A stretch of DNA of 64,000 nt, from the NCBI GenBank assembly GCA_945643635.1, contig CALZFC010000021.1, forward strand, positions 3,955,001-4,019,000. The letters are read 5' to 3'. Under the pieces are notes generated by a model that saw only the letters and a list, made by a program, of their open reading frames with translations, did no database searches and was not told the origin of the DNA. The stretch comes from Allodiplogaster sudhausi. Taxonomy: Eukaryota; Nematoda; Chromadorea; Rhabditida; Diplogasteridae. Made by a program: the position numbers and the translations under genes. Each line of letters starts with the position of its first letter. Positions within the stretch are counted from its first letter, which is position 1. This document shows, one piece after another, positions 1-12,000 of this stretch.

Positions 1-174
1 CAAGACGGGTGGAATGTACTCTTCTTCTTGTTGATTTCGCATTATACAATGATTTACCATAAATAATTACTCAATATATGTATGTTCCATTGACAAAGGA
101 ATGAGGCGTGGGAAATTAGTAGTCATTATCATCGAGGAATTTCAGAGAAATAAATGAATAATAAAAATTTTGAG

Positions 175-708
175 CACCCACGTGGATCGCGACGAGCACC
201 CTCGGGGTTGGCGGCGTTAACCTCTCCTACTACCACAAGCAGCATCAGAATCTTGCATTCGGCATCGAGTACGACACCAACTTCCGCGTCCAGGAAAGCC
301 TCACCACCTTCGCTTACCAAGCAGAGATTCCCGAGGAGGGAGTCACTATGCGAGGTACGGTATTTCGGACGGTAGCAAGTACTGTGTTGACAAGCAAAGA
401 GTCGCCATGTATGCAACAGGTACATGCTTAAGTGTCGAGGTTCAGTTCTATGTGGACCGTAAGAAGGTATGGATTGCGTTTGGTTAGGAAATAAGCCACA
501 AGTTGTTTGTCTTATTCTTTTGAGAGAAAAATATTCTTAATAGTGCACACTGAATACTTCTTTCAGCTTCGCTCGACACGAACTGGTCCGTGGGAGCAGT
601 GTTCGAGAAGAGGCTGAGCCAGGCGCTGCCCTTCACTCTCGCCCTCTCCGGCATGATCAACCACGCCAAGGGAGTCGGCAAGTTCGGCATCGGCCTTATC
701 ATCGGATG
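175..708 (+). CDS. tomm40: TOM40 mitochondrial import channel, C-terminal two exons (partial)
   Basis: The product is the beta-barrel pore of the outer-membrane TOM complex, through which nuclear-encoded preproteins enter mitochondria. Two exons are visible: 175-354, after a TTTGAG acceptor and ending at GAG|GTACGG, and 567-708, after TTTCAG and ending in TGA at 706-708. Phases agree (one base left over, two supplied). The first exon gives beta-strand-like sequence with GGVNLSYYHKQ and FAYQAEIPEEGVTMRG. The second gives DTNWSVGAVFEKRL and ends in KFGIGLIIG-stop, which matches the conserved TOM40 end (DSNW..GATLEK, then F.CGFGLTIG). Upstream exons lie outside the window or in the first 170 bases, where I could not place them. 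The family call is firm. Voltage-dependent anion channels share the fold, but the FGxGLxIG ending fits TOM40 better. Confidence 0.85.
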
Positions 709-804
709 AAGCGGAAACGTGTGGCACGATTCTCGCATTCTCCTCGATTACATCTTCCTTTTATTTCCACAAGTCTCTGTCTTCTCTAGCCATGTACAAG
801 TTGT

Positions 805-880
805 TTAAGAGAGCCTCTCTGTTAGGATCAAGCAGTCCTCAGTGGGAGCCTGCCCCGGGGCAAAAATTTCTGATTTGGTT
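805..880 (+). repeat. Orphan TTAA-type transposon terminus
   Basis: TTAA at 805-808 is followed by GAGAGCCTCTCTGTTAGGA and, about 30 bp on, by a CCTGCCCCGGGGCAAAAAT stretch. The foldback element at 58885-63441 has the same layout: TTAA, GAGAGCCTCTCTGTAA, then CTGCCCTGAGGAATTT. I found no matching inverted end downstream, so this is either one end of a decayed copy or a copy whose far end has diverged. Confidence 0.5.
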
Positions 881-1779
881 ATCCAAAATTTAATTTGGGG
901 TACCCATGTGTACTATGAAGAAAATTAGAAGGTCAATTTTGCTATAAAATTTTTTTCCTTGTATGGGCATGCAAATGTATGGAAAAAGTTGAAGTCCCCA
1001 TAACTTTCTTTAATATCAATATTTTTCAATTTTCTTTTTTTTAACGGAATCAACGTTGGATTCTGAACAACATCAGCCCAGATGTCTTTCAGTCAACTAT
1101 TTTTTTTCACATCGAAAAATTACTTTTAATATTTGAATTTGACGGTTGAGTATCTTATACTCATTTGTGTGTGGGTGTTATATTCAAAATGTAGAGCATT
1201 AAAAACTGTATTACATACCTTCTTTTCGTTTAGCCTGGATTTCCCTAAGGGGGTCAAACAGAGGCTCGAAAGGGCGTACCTCGGAGATGTGGGATTCAAG
1301 GAATGCGTGATAAAGAAGTTAAATTCTTGTTGTAACATAAAATGAACCATTTCATTCGATTCAGCACGTGCTTCTTTTCAAAAAAGCTCCATATCAAAAT
1401 TTCATAAAATTATCATCTTCCATGAAAAAAACGCATTTTTCGATTTTTCAGCCATTGTCAGAAAATGACCTAAAACTATTCGAATCGCTGTATTTTCAAT
1501 GTTTTCAGTGAGAACAGAATGCGGATAGTACTATTCAGTACGCGACAAAATTCTCTACAACATAAAAATATTTACATCTGGATAGGGCGTCCCTAACAGT
1601 GGCAGTATCGATTATCCTATGGCGGTCGCGTCAAAACTGACAGATCCGCATTTTCCAACTTTTCGTGCAATCGTAATGTTTATCACTCATCCAATACATC
1701 ATTCTGCTCCACGAAGCACACTAAGGTCAGAACCGATGTTTGTTTTGCAGATTTCCAGTTTTAAAAGCCCGCAAAAGGG

Positions 1780-1852
1780 TTTGCACGCGCGCGGATTCGA
1801 ACCTGCGACCCATGACATTCGACGTGCACAACCCATAGGCCAAAATGACATA
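1780..1852 (-). repeat. tRNA-like block (tRNA pseudogene or SINE head)
   Basis: On the minus strand a perfect B-box-like GGTTCGAATCC (1792-1802) lies about 30 bp downstream of an A-box-like TGGCCTATGGG (1832-1842), the spacing of an internal Pol III promoter. The T-arm pairs only with a bulge and I could not close a proper acceptor stem. A tRNA-derived repeat is therefore more likely than a working tRNA gene. Confidence 0.4.
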
Positions 1853-3330
1853 AAAAAATTCATTTCTGGAAAATGCCAAAACCAATCTTAAAGGTTGACC
1901 TATCAGCCGATAGCTATTTTTGAGCTCTATCGAAATAAATATATCCGCCAAACAGTGTAAATTGACGGTAAGGTCAAATAAGTGGCCAAAATATTCGAAC
2001 CCAAAAAAGTAGATCAAAAAAGCTATTCATGATAACGTGATGTATGGGAAAGTTGTTCGTCTGAGCGAAAGCTATAGAATGGCATATAACATGTGGGGAT
2101 AAGTTCAATCCGCGAGCAATAACAGCCGCGAAAATGTCCCCCCAAAATATTGACTTTTCAACGGACTCCAGGGCACTTTTTCGGTACTCTTACTAATAGA
2201 GAGGACATTCTTTATCAGTCACTATTATCTATTCGGCGTAAAAAGCAGAACGGCGAAATGCCTTCGTTGTCGACTTTGAATAGACATTTCATTATGACAT
2301 ACATATGTATGCAGAAGTAAACTTTTAAAGTACAGAGGATTATTATTCTTCATACATTTATTGTCCAATATTAAAAAACCCTGATTGTAGGGAAAACTTT
2401 GGGGGAGTTCTTCCCTATTGCACTTTTCAATGTCTGTTTCAGCGGAAGACTCATTTGCTCAGAACTGCCATGTCTTCCTGTTGTAACACGAATCTCTTTT
2501 TCAGCAATCGTCGGTCGGTTCTTGGACTTTTCTTTGCGAGAGAATTCTTGATGAACGGTTGAGAAAAGGGGGAGAGACAGGGAGACAGAGCGAAGACATA
2601 GAATTAGGTATAAAAGCGATAATATGAAGGATCATCATGGCCTCCAGCTTTGCCACGTATCCACATGCCTTTTTATTTTGTTCTCTGTCTGCATTTCCCT
2701 TTCTCCTCAATGACGTGGCAGCTGTTTCTCTGCTTCTGTGAGTCGTGTGGCGGATATCCGATTTCTCCCCCCGAAAAGCAAATCTGAGAAGACTCTTGCA
2801 AGCATGCCCATTTTCTTCTCCAAGATCCTTTTAAAGAACTCCGTATACTAAAAAAAATATTCCTTCAAATGTTATGCAGTATTTCACTGTCTTTGTGCTC
2901 TGTAATTGCGCTAGCATGTTCATCACTTCAGCGTTTTCTTATTTCCATACAGAGATACACATATACATGTGCATATTCAACAAATGAGGAGAGATGAAAC
3001 CCAAGAGTGGTGCAGAAAATGCTAAGATACGGAAAGTACGCGCTCACACATTACTGGGACAAATAGAATGTCATACAATGAATGAACAGCCCAGAGGAAA
3101 CGCAGCACAGCAGTGAGAAAGAATGCGAACCAAGCGATCTCATCAAAAGTATTTTAAATCAAATTCACGAGCAAAAATGGGCATTTAGAAGAGGAAAAAA
3201 AGAAACACATAACGGACGGGTCCGACATTTGGTAGGGGAAAGAGAGAGGGAAGAGGAAAGAGAGAGGGAGAGAGAAAAGGGGCAAGAGAGAGAAGGATAC
3301 AGTGAACGATAGAAAGGGAGAGAGAAGAAG

Positions 3331-3451
3331 CTACAAGAAGCGAGAGCGGCGTTCGGGGATGGATTCGGCTGAGATGCGCTTTTGCGCCTCTCTCCGATAG
3401 AAGTCAACGAGCTCAGAGGTCGGCCGCTCATCTTTCTGCTGAGATCGAGAG
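3331..3451 (-). CDS. Weak candidate terminal exon
   Basis: After a CTCGATCTCAG acceptor the minus strand reads QKDERPTSELVDFYRREA and QKRISAESIPERRSRFL, then a stop at 3331-3333. It is on the same strand as the 22-exon gene and could be an alternative end, but phase does not connect cleanly and the flanks are low complexity. Confidence 0.2.
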
Positions 3452-3651
3452 TACATCGCACCGTAGCACGCGTTGCCGAGCCGCCATCTCAAGGATGGCC
3501 ACTCAGTCATTATTACCATATTAAGAAAGAGAACATGCATTATTTCTTTTTCAATATAATTGTATATTTCGTCTAGCTTTCTTAAAAAATTGACTGTTCA
3601 GAAAACCATGTAGTACATATGTGAAATGAACCGTACCTCTCACCACTCGGC

Positions 3652-3771
3652 CTACCACACGTTGGCGCTGCCAGCGTGTACTCGATCGACGGCCGATACG
3701 GCTGTCGCTCGCGCCGCACCTCCGACGGCGGAGGAGGAGCTGCCGCCGCTGTATTGGGGGGAGTAGACACT
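3652..3771 (-). CDS. Candidate further 3' exon of the 22-exon gene
   Basis: A good acceptor (CTCTTGCAG) opens an exon at 3771. One frame gives VYSPQYSGGSSSSAV and a stop at 3652-3654. Another gives PPPPSEVRRERQPYRPSIEY and runs on to a GAG|GTACGG donor near 3635. A GTACTT donor at 4736 in the preceding exon would select the second frame. I cannot choose between them. Confidence 0.35.
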   Translation of the reverse strand, partial: SVYSPQYSGGSSSSAVGGAARATAVSAVDRVHAGSANVW

Positions 3772-4726
3772 CTGCAAGAGGCGAGGGGATAAGAACACTG
3801 CAGACTGTCCGGTTACTGGGTTCGTGCAGAAGGGAGGGGAGCGTGCGCTTTTGTCTCTGTTTGTGGCTTGTAGTAATATGTTCATTCTCTTGTCTGAAAT
3901 GACTCTGGCTCTGTTAGTGTTTGTGCTTCATGCACGTGGTGTTGCTTGATTCAAATGTGATTACTTCGACACAGCCATCATTTGCGGAAGAGACAGAGAG
4001 AAGTCGAGTTTTGATTTGTAGGGATAGAGAAGTGCGTGTTAGCCAATCGAGACGTCAAATCATTTTTTTTATTTGCTCGGCGACGAAAAAATGGGACGAG
4101 CATAGCAGGTGGCCGTGGTAGTAGTTATAATACAAATTGAATTATGCCTGTGACGACTAGCCATTAATCGAAGGATGAACAAAGCGCCAACCGGATTGGT
4201 CTGCCTTGCCAAATATGACAGAAAGATTAAGGCAACTCACGCACGCGGAGACGTATTTGGGACTAGAAGAGGCACACAAACTTTTGCGGCTGAATTGTGG
4301 AAAGGTCGATCACGTCTTGTGTTTTCGCCTTATTCCATGTCGATTGCTAATTGAGCAACGCTAGCGCGATTAGCTGGGGCTAAATGGCGAAGGACAAATG
4401 AGTGGATCTAGCGATACAGCGAGAAAGAAGTTCAACAAAATGTAATAGGTCGAGTAATGAAGAAATGGGTTATGGTTGAACAGTGTAAAGAATTAAAAAT
4501 CCGTCAAGCATGCTAAATAGCTGAGCGGAAGGGACGATTCTTCATTACTATACGTTAGCACGGATATAAACGGTTATGGGAATAAACCTATTGTTGGTGT
4601 TTTTTTTCGATTCCAGTGTTAGCAGCACAGTTGAGTGTGTGCGGTTGGCGAATGAGTGCACTACGACAGTGAAGAAGAGAGTAAGGAGAAAGGGAGAGAG
4701 AGAGTGCAGAGAAGAAAGGGCATTCA

Positions 4727-6043
4727 TCAGAAGTACGGGTAAAAGTGGCCGAAGACGGATGTCCGCGGCGCGTTCGACGTGCGGATGGAAGAGTACGAGT
4801 TCGAGCGGAGCAGCTCCATCTGCCGCATCGCCTGGTCCAGCTTGTTCGACAGGTTCGAGTACTCCGAGCGCATCTGGACAGGGCAGCGAAAGATACAGAC
4901 AAGTAGAGAGAGGCAGAGAAAGAAAGAGAAGAGAGTGAAAGCTCTCATGGAAAGGTAAAGAGAGAGAGAGCGGGAGAGAAGACAGACGGACAAAGAGGAT
5001 AGCAACCTTGGCGTACTTTCGAAATTTTGTGGTAACAAAACAGGTTGATGTGTTTTATTATTTTTTTTTTAGTTTTATTATTCGAAAGGGCGCGGCAGTG
5101 TGTGAAAGGACGCCGACAACTGCAAGACTCGCCACTCAGTCACTCGAGAACCTTGTCCTTGTTCAGCCGCTCACGAGACAGGCTCCTCTCCAGGTGATTG
5201 ATTCTCGTCTGCAATGGACATCGCATGCTGTTTGGTGCCGCATGAAATGGCCCTTTTATTAAGAGAGAAGAAAAAGAAGTTATTTAATGAAGAGAAAAGT
5301 ATGTGAAATGAACGTCATGTTTCTCTTCTCTCACACGCATCAGTTTTCATTGGCCACCCGTGCACACAACCACTCATTCAAACGAGGACACTTCACTCCA
5401 AAAAGACAATACTGTCAATGTGGCTCCCGCTTGTTACCCAGTGCAATATATAAATTAGTAGTTTTTTTGTTTGGCTATCCATGTAAATCGTTCATGTTTT
5501 TTTTAACGTTTTACTCTACAATTGCCTTCGTTTTCCCGATGTCTTATTTGTTTGACAAATAAATGAGTAAACTTAGCCATTAGATCTGCGACAGGTTGCT
5601 ATATAATACTCGATGTTGGGTGGCGGACGGGTGGGAGGGAAGATTGGGAGAAGGTTTTGAGTGACTCCTAAGATGAGGTTTGCGAGAGGGGGGTCTCCAA
5701 CCTCGTGTACCTGGCAGCCACCACCGACTGCGCTGTCCAAAGAGAACCCCTCCCCCTCCCCTCCTCCCTCACTTCGCTACCTCATACATGCTGCGAGCGG
5801 CGATCGGACTGACGGCGTCGGCGGCGAAGCGCTTAAAGCAACGGATCGTATCCGTTTCAATGTTGCTCTGTGGATTATGATGTCAGACAAATCAGGAATG
5901 TTTGAAAGAAAGCAATTGAAGACACTCTCCCCACATCCTCAGAATCTTTCGACTGTAAGTGAAACCTCCTCATGCCTAGTAGTATAGAGAGAACGTATAT
6001 CCGGACAAAATGATAACATGTGGAAGTCGCCAAGGCCATGCTG

Positions 6044-6090
<47 letters not shown>

Positions 6091-9000
6091 AGAAGAAGCG
6101 GACAACAAATGAAAGACGTTGACCGAGAAGAAGGAAGCAATCAAGTCTAACCGTGTATCCGTTGATGGCAGAGTAGCCACCGGGACGCGAGCTGGAGCGG
6201 TAGCGTTCGTAGGTGGCGGGAACCTGAAGCAGACAAGAACTGAAATCTGAAGATGTGATCGGATCGCGAGCAACACTGCTAGGCAAAAGGAGGATATCGA
6301 CTGAGGGAGAGCGAACGCAAGGTGTCGTGTAATGTAGCCAGTCACTTTTGATTTAGCACTACTTGCTTGCCTTCCCACGCGAAACCTCGTCAATTTTTTC
6401 TACTCAAACGGCCAAATACTCTCGGAGCTGCTCTCTTGTTGTATCGTTTCGTGCTCTCTTGAAACCTTTATCTCTATCCTCGACTATTTCTCTCTTTCTC
6501 TCTTTGCCTCTCTCTGCCGAATCATACAGTGTATCTTCCACCGATCCTGGCTCTTTTTCTCCGTTGACACTGCTTTCCTCTCGGCTCTTCCACCCACGCA
6601 CGTTCTTGTATTTGCTGGCATCTGTGCACAAACAGCAAGCGTTTCTTTGCAGCCTTTTCTCTGCCCGCGCCGATTTGAAGTGAGGTGAACCACTCGAGGA
6701 GCCCGCAACCCACAGGGACGGGAAATATAGGCATAATATGAATACGAAATGACAAAGCGGGCGGGTACGTAGGAAATGATAATCTTGTATGATCGACCAG
6801 CAGCTGAAGGATCAGCAGATTCTTTGACTAACGAATTTTTTATATTTAAATTCGAAACAAATCAGGATACAATCCGTACCTCATACTCGTAATTCCGATG
6901 CAGATCTTGCACGTAGCTGTCAACGCGAGACAGGCGTCCGCCGCCAAGGAAGAAGTCGACGTTGCTGCGCGAGCTAAGAGAAGGCGGACACATATGACGT
7001 GTCAAGTGGGTCAGGTGGGTGTCATTAGACATGAACCAAATGAAGAAAGACCTGGAGCGACTGAGCGCGACAGCCGAGTCGTAGAGCGAGCTGCGGCTGC
7101 CATGGCGGGACAGCTCGTTGTTCTTGGATGCCGAATAGTCCATGAAGGAGGTGAAGGAGCCAGCGCGGCTCGGCGGGCGGCTCACCTTCAGACAATCCTT
7201 TTAGAATAGAATGGCTGCCATCAACAAACCACCATAGTGACAGGAAACTAAACTCTCGAAAACATAATAAGGTGGCAACCTGGTAGCTGGGCGGTGTGGA
7301 GTAGTCACGCGATCGCATTGGCGGATAGCCAGAGGCCTGCTGGTATCTGCAATGAGATGCCGCCCTTGATCAGTTATCATACAACCTCGAATCAATCAAT
7401 CACAAAGTAGGAGCGACAGTAGGAGTGAGAGTGCAAAGTGCTGTAAAGATGTATTCTTGATTCATGTCCAAAAAGTGCACAAATCTAAACATCAAGGCAG
7501 ACAGACGAACCGATAATAGTTCGACGCCGACCGCTGCGACCGCATCGCGTTGCGACGTTCACGCGCGCGGCTGCGACTGCGCTCCACGATGCGAGAGGCC
7601 GAGTAGAGCGCGTTCGAGAAAGCTCCTAAATGTTACAAGAACCATTAACGGAGTCATCGCATCTCGATATTTGAAGCTTACGTGCTTCTATTTTGATTCG
7701 GCTACCTTCCGAGGATGTGCTTCTAAAAGTCATGATGCCTCCACTTCACAAAAAGTTATATCATATCATATCACGAACGGATTAAGGGGACTGAAGTCTT
7801 TTTTCGCGGATTTGTTGCATAACAAAATGTTTACTGTATTACTCATCTTTATCCCTAAATTTAACTTTGTTATAACTAACTCCTTCGGTTGGGGCTTGAT
7901 CCAGGATCCAAAAAGAGCACCTTCATGAAGACATTTTCGCCCATTTCCGAGATGGCGAGCAAGGAAGTCTACTCTAGCAGCGGATTAAGAAGTTGATTGA
8001 GAGAATGAGCACCTTCTCTCTTGGTGGACTGGACAACTTGGCTAAAGCGCAAAATGGCAGTTTTGCGAGGTTCGAAATACAGGTACCCAAGACTAATCCC
8101 GCTCTATCTTTCTCTTTCTCTCTGCTTATCTCTCATTCTCTTTCGACTTCTCTTTCTCGCGCGTTCTCTCGCCTCCATATAATTCATCTCCCCTCTCTCT
8201 CGTTCGCTCTCTTTCACTTCATATTTTCCTCACTCATCACCCACGCTATTTTCACTCCTTCCAAGCAATCAGAAGAAACATCCCGAGAAGAGCGGGAAGC
8301 AGACTTTCCCCAAAATAAATAGCGCATAGGCTCATACTGAGTTTGAGGAATGCGCATGGTCGCATTTGATGTTATAAAAATATCTTATTTATTCCTGTAG
8401 GGGTTTTATCTTTGGAGTTCTCTTTTCATACTGCCAAACAAGAAACGCTTTCTTCATGACTTGAGAGAATTTCATAGTTTGCCAGTTTCGTCGAATTCGA
8501 TGAAGCTGAGGAGGGGGAGTAATTGTAACAATCACTTTCATGTGCAACTGACCGGTGCTGACAATGTCGTCAAAGTGCGACGTGTAGGCGTTGCCGGTGG
8601 ATCGATAGGCGTCTCCGCCAGCGGCGTATTTGTGGACGGAGGAGGTGACGAAGGGAGAGATCGCCTTGTAGCTCTCCGTCTCTGGAGGCGCGAAAGATGA
8701 GAATGAACGGTCCTTGGGCATGCGCGGTGGTGGCACCTGAGAATAACCATAGGGCTATTCCTGTAGACAGCAATTTGTTTTTAATTCCTGGACTTTATTC
8801 CAATTTCTTCAACTTGTAATTCCTAAAGGAGCTCGAAACTCAACAGTAATCTATTTCAATTTTACTGTATGCTGCAGTTACCTCTTTTAAAAATGCTCAA
8901 ATCCAAGATTAGGTATTATGTAGTTCGGCTCCTTTAAACGATTAGCAACAGCCCAACTGAGACGAGACAGAATTGAACCGACCGTCTTGTAGCTGTCGGC

Positions 9001-12000
9001 ATCATAGACGGTGTGGTCGCGGCCAGTGCTGTCCGTGCTCTCCTGGGCGGCGACGGCGCGGCGCGACGGCGGAGACGCAGAAGCCTGACGACGAGAGCGC
9101 GGCGGCGGAGAAGGAGAAGCAGCGCGGCGGCGCGGCTCCTGCAAAAACACTTTTGGTATTCCACTCTTTGTCGTTCTCGACGATAGGAAAAACAGTCAAC
9201 TCAGAGTGTTGACAATTATGATATCATCAGTATGAAATGGTAATCAGCGGAATTAAAAATTACGTGACAAGGTTTTCGTCTATACTGTAAAAAGCAAACA
9301 TTTTTACATCCAAAAGTACGTAAAAACATACATAGGTATTAAACGATATATTATGATCTATGAAATCACAAAAAGTTGCCATGTTCTAAATAAATTTTGT
9401 ATGGAACTTCCATGGCTGCATCTTAATCGGCGAAATCGTGAGAAACTACATATGTTTAGTGGACACTGCCTTTCTTTACATTCAAATCCTTGAGAATTTC
9501 TGAACGCACGCTCTCCTGCGCCTCGCTCTTCTCCTCGGCGACAGGCTCGGCTTCCTCTGCCGGCGGCGCTGCCTCCTCCTCCTGAACGGGCGCGGCTTCC
9601 TCCTCGGCTGGTGGCGCCTCCTCCTCTGCTGGCGGTGCCTCGTCCTCCTCCGGAATAGGCTCCGCTTCTACGATCGGTTCCGGTTCCGGCTCCGCCTCGA
9701 GCGGCTCCTTTGACCTAGACAAATATAACGGATTCATCGCGCGGGTGACTTGGGATGGCGAAAATTAGTAGTAAATGTGGAAGCAAAGATGCAAATAAGC
9801 AAATGTGGAAGTTTAGTGTGGAACGATTACGTGGCAGAAAAGAGGAGTGACTGTAAGCTCAAATAGGGCAACGAGTGTGTCGTGAGTATGTCTGACTTGG
9901 TGCGCTTTGCCTTTCCCTTGCGCGCCTTCTGAGGGGACGCGGGCGGAGTGGCGGCGGCGGCTGAGTCCTCCTCGAACGTGATGGTGCGCGGTGTACGCGG
10001 CGTTTCTGCCGCTCCGGACGTCTCGTCAAAGTTAAACTCCTTCTTCGACTTGGGCGTTCCCGTTGCTGCCGGGCTGGATCGGAGGGATCGAGAGAGAAAG
10101 AGAGAGAGAGAAAGAGAGAAAGAGAGAACTAAGGAAGACACGCATAGAAGGATAGAAGTCATGCCCATGGTTGAGGAATAAGGAGAAAGTGATGGTTATA
10201 AAATCAAATGAGCGAGAGTATGGCTCTGTGAGTGAGTGAACGCGAGTGCAGGAGCAGAGCAGAGTGAGTGGCGAATGAGCTGAACCTCTTGGTGGCCGTG
10301 GACTTGGGCGTGGTCGGAATGCTGCCGTTGCACTGGCTCGCCGTCTTCGGCGTCGTTGGAATTGAGCCATTTGCTGAAAGTTTTTCCGTTTAACAAAATA
10401 TCTTTTTTTTTTGGAAAAAACTTACATATATTTAGTAACAAATATGTACATTATGTGCATTGTTGTTCTGTTGACAAGAAAATGAAGGTATATGTTATAT
10501 GCGGTAAGCGTTATGAAACGAAGCGGATTACGCAGTGGCGATGCCGGTACGGAGCTGTTGGCTATCGGGGTTGTGGGCGCTGTGCTGGCCGCTGGAGTTA
10601 CAAAAGATGTGTTTCACGTTCTTTTCACAGTAAGAAGCACAATTAAGCTTCTTATATGTTAGCCAATAGAAACACGGACAGTGTTATCGTGTGAGGTTAA
10701 TTATAAACGATTGGACGAACCCTTTGGAGTCTGCGGGGCAGATCCCACGACGGAGCCGTTGGCTGAAATGCCGTAGGAACTTCACAAACCTATTGAAACA
10801 CAAAAATAAAGTGATATGATACCCTTCGGCGTTGGCGGAACGCTGCCGGCCTGAGAAGTAGGTGCAGGTGTTTGCGGCGCCGATGCTTCAGGTGCCGGAG
10901 TGGAGGGCGCGTCGACAAACTGCGACGGAAACGAGTAATTATCAGGAAACAATATATATAAACAATATGTATATTGTTTATTATATATGTTATATATTGT
11001 ACATTATATCTATAATATATAATGAAGTCTTTCCCATGTCTACCCTACAGAATACTACGAGAACAAAACGTACTCGTTTGCAGTGACATTTGTGCAAAGC
11101 ATTCATACATTTCGAATGGTGCTAGCCAGCTGCTGCCCTCACTGCTAAACATGAAAAGAGCACCTCCTCCTCGTCCGCCTTCGGCTCGTCCATCTCGTTC
11201 GGCGTGCGCGGTCTCTTCGGCTCGGGCGGCGCTTGAAGCTCGAAGGCCTTAACACCCGCGGGTGACTCAGGCGGGGTCACCATCTGAGCAGGAGGTCAAC
11301 GCATGCACCAGCCATGCAGGTCAGAATAGAAGAGAGAGGAGAGCAAGACAGAGATACAGAAAGAGAGAAGTAGACGTGAAGAGGGTGAGAAGCATAAGAT
11401 CACAAGGCATTTGGGAAGAGCTTGATGAAAGGGAAGCCACAACTATGAATGACTACAGCGGTAGGGCTAAGCTTGAACTACTCATGCTGAGAGTGAGTGC
11501 AAACACAGTCTGACCTTCTCCTCCTCAGGTGCCTCTTCGGCCGGAGCCTCTTCGGCTGGAGGGTTCTCCTCTACGGGGGGCTCCTCGGCGGGCGCTTCCT
11601 CAACTGGAGCTTCCTCTACTGGCGGGTCCTCCTCGATAGGAGCCTCCTCTACGGGTGCGGCCTCCTCTGCTGGAGGAGCGTCCTCTACGGGCGCTTCCTC
11701 TGTTGGTGGAGCCTCTCCAGCTTCTTCGACTGGCGGCTCCTCGGCCTTTATAATAATTAACGTATTACTGATTTTAGTTATGCGGTACTCAATTTTTTCC
11801 GTTTGTTATCAGAAATGCTACAGAAACCGGATTCTGACCGGAGCCTCCTCAGCAGGAGCAGCCTCTTCAGCGGGCGGAGCCTCCTCCTCAGCGGGGGGAG
11901 CGGCTTCCTCCTCTGCGGGTGCCGCCTCCTCGACCGGAGGCTCCTCCGCTGGTTGTTCCTCGGCCGGCGCGGCCTCCTCTTCAGCGGCGGGTGCCTCCTC

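Larger units (their letters stand above)
709..3600. other. Intergenic spacer, repeat-rich
   Basis: I see no convincing exon in this stretch. It is AT-rich and contains a TTAA-type transposon terminus near 805, a tRNA-like block near 1790-1850, and a GA-rich run at about 3235-3330. The short open frames here read like simple-sequence translation. At 3331-3451 on the minus strand there is one more protein-like frame (see the separate candidate exon). Confidence 0.6.

Noticed and set aside
5875..6393. 172-aa minus-strand open frame
   Set aside because: It runs through the (GA)n microsatellite and across a real exon (6152-6223) in the wrong frame.
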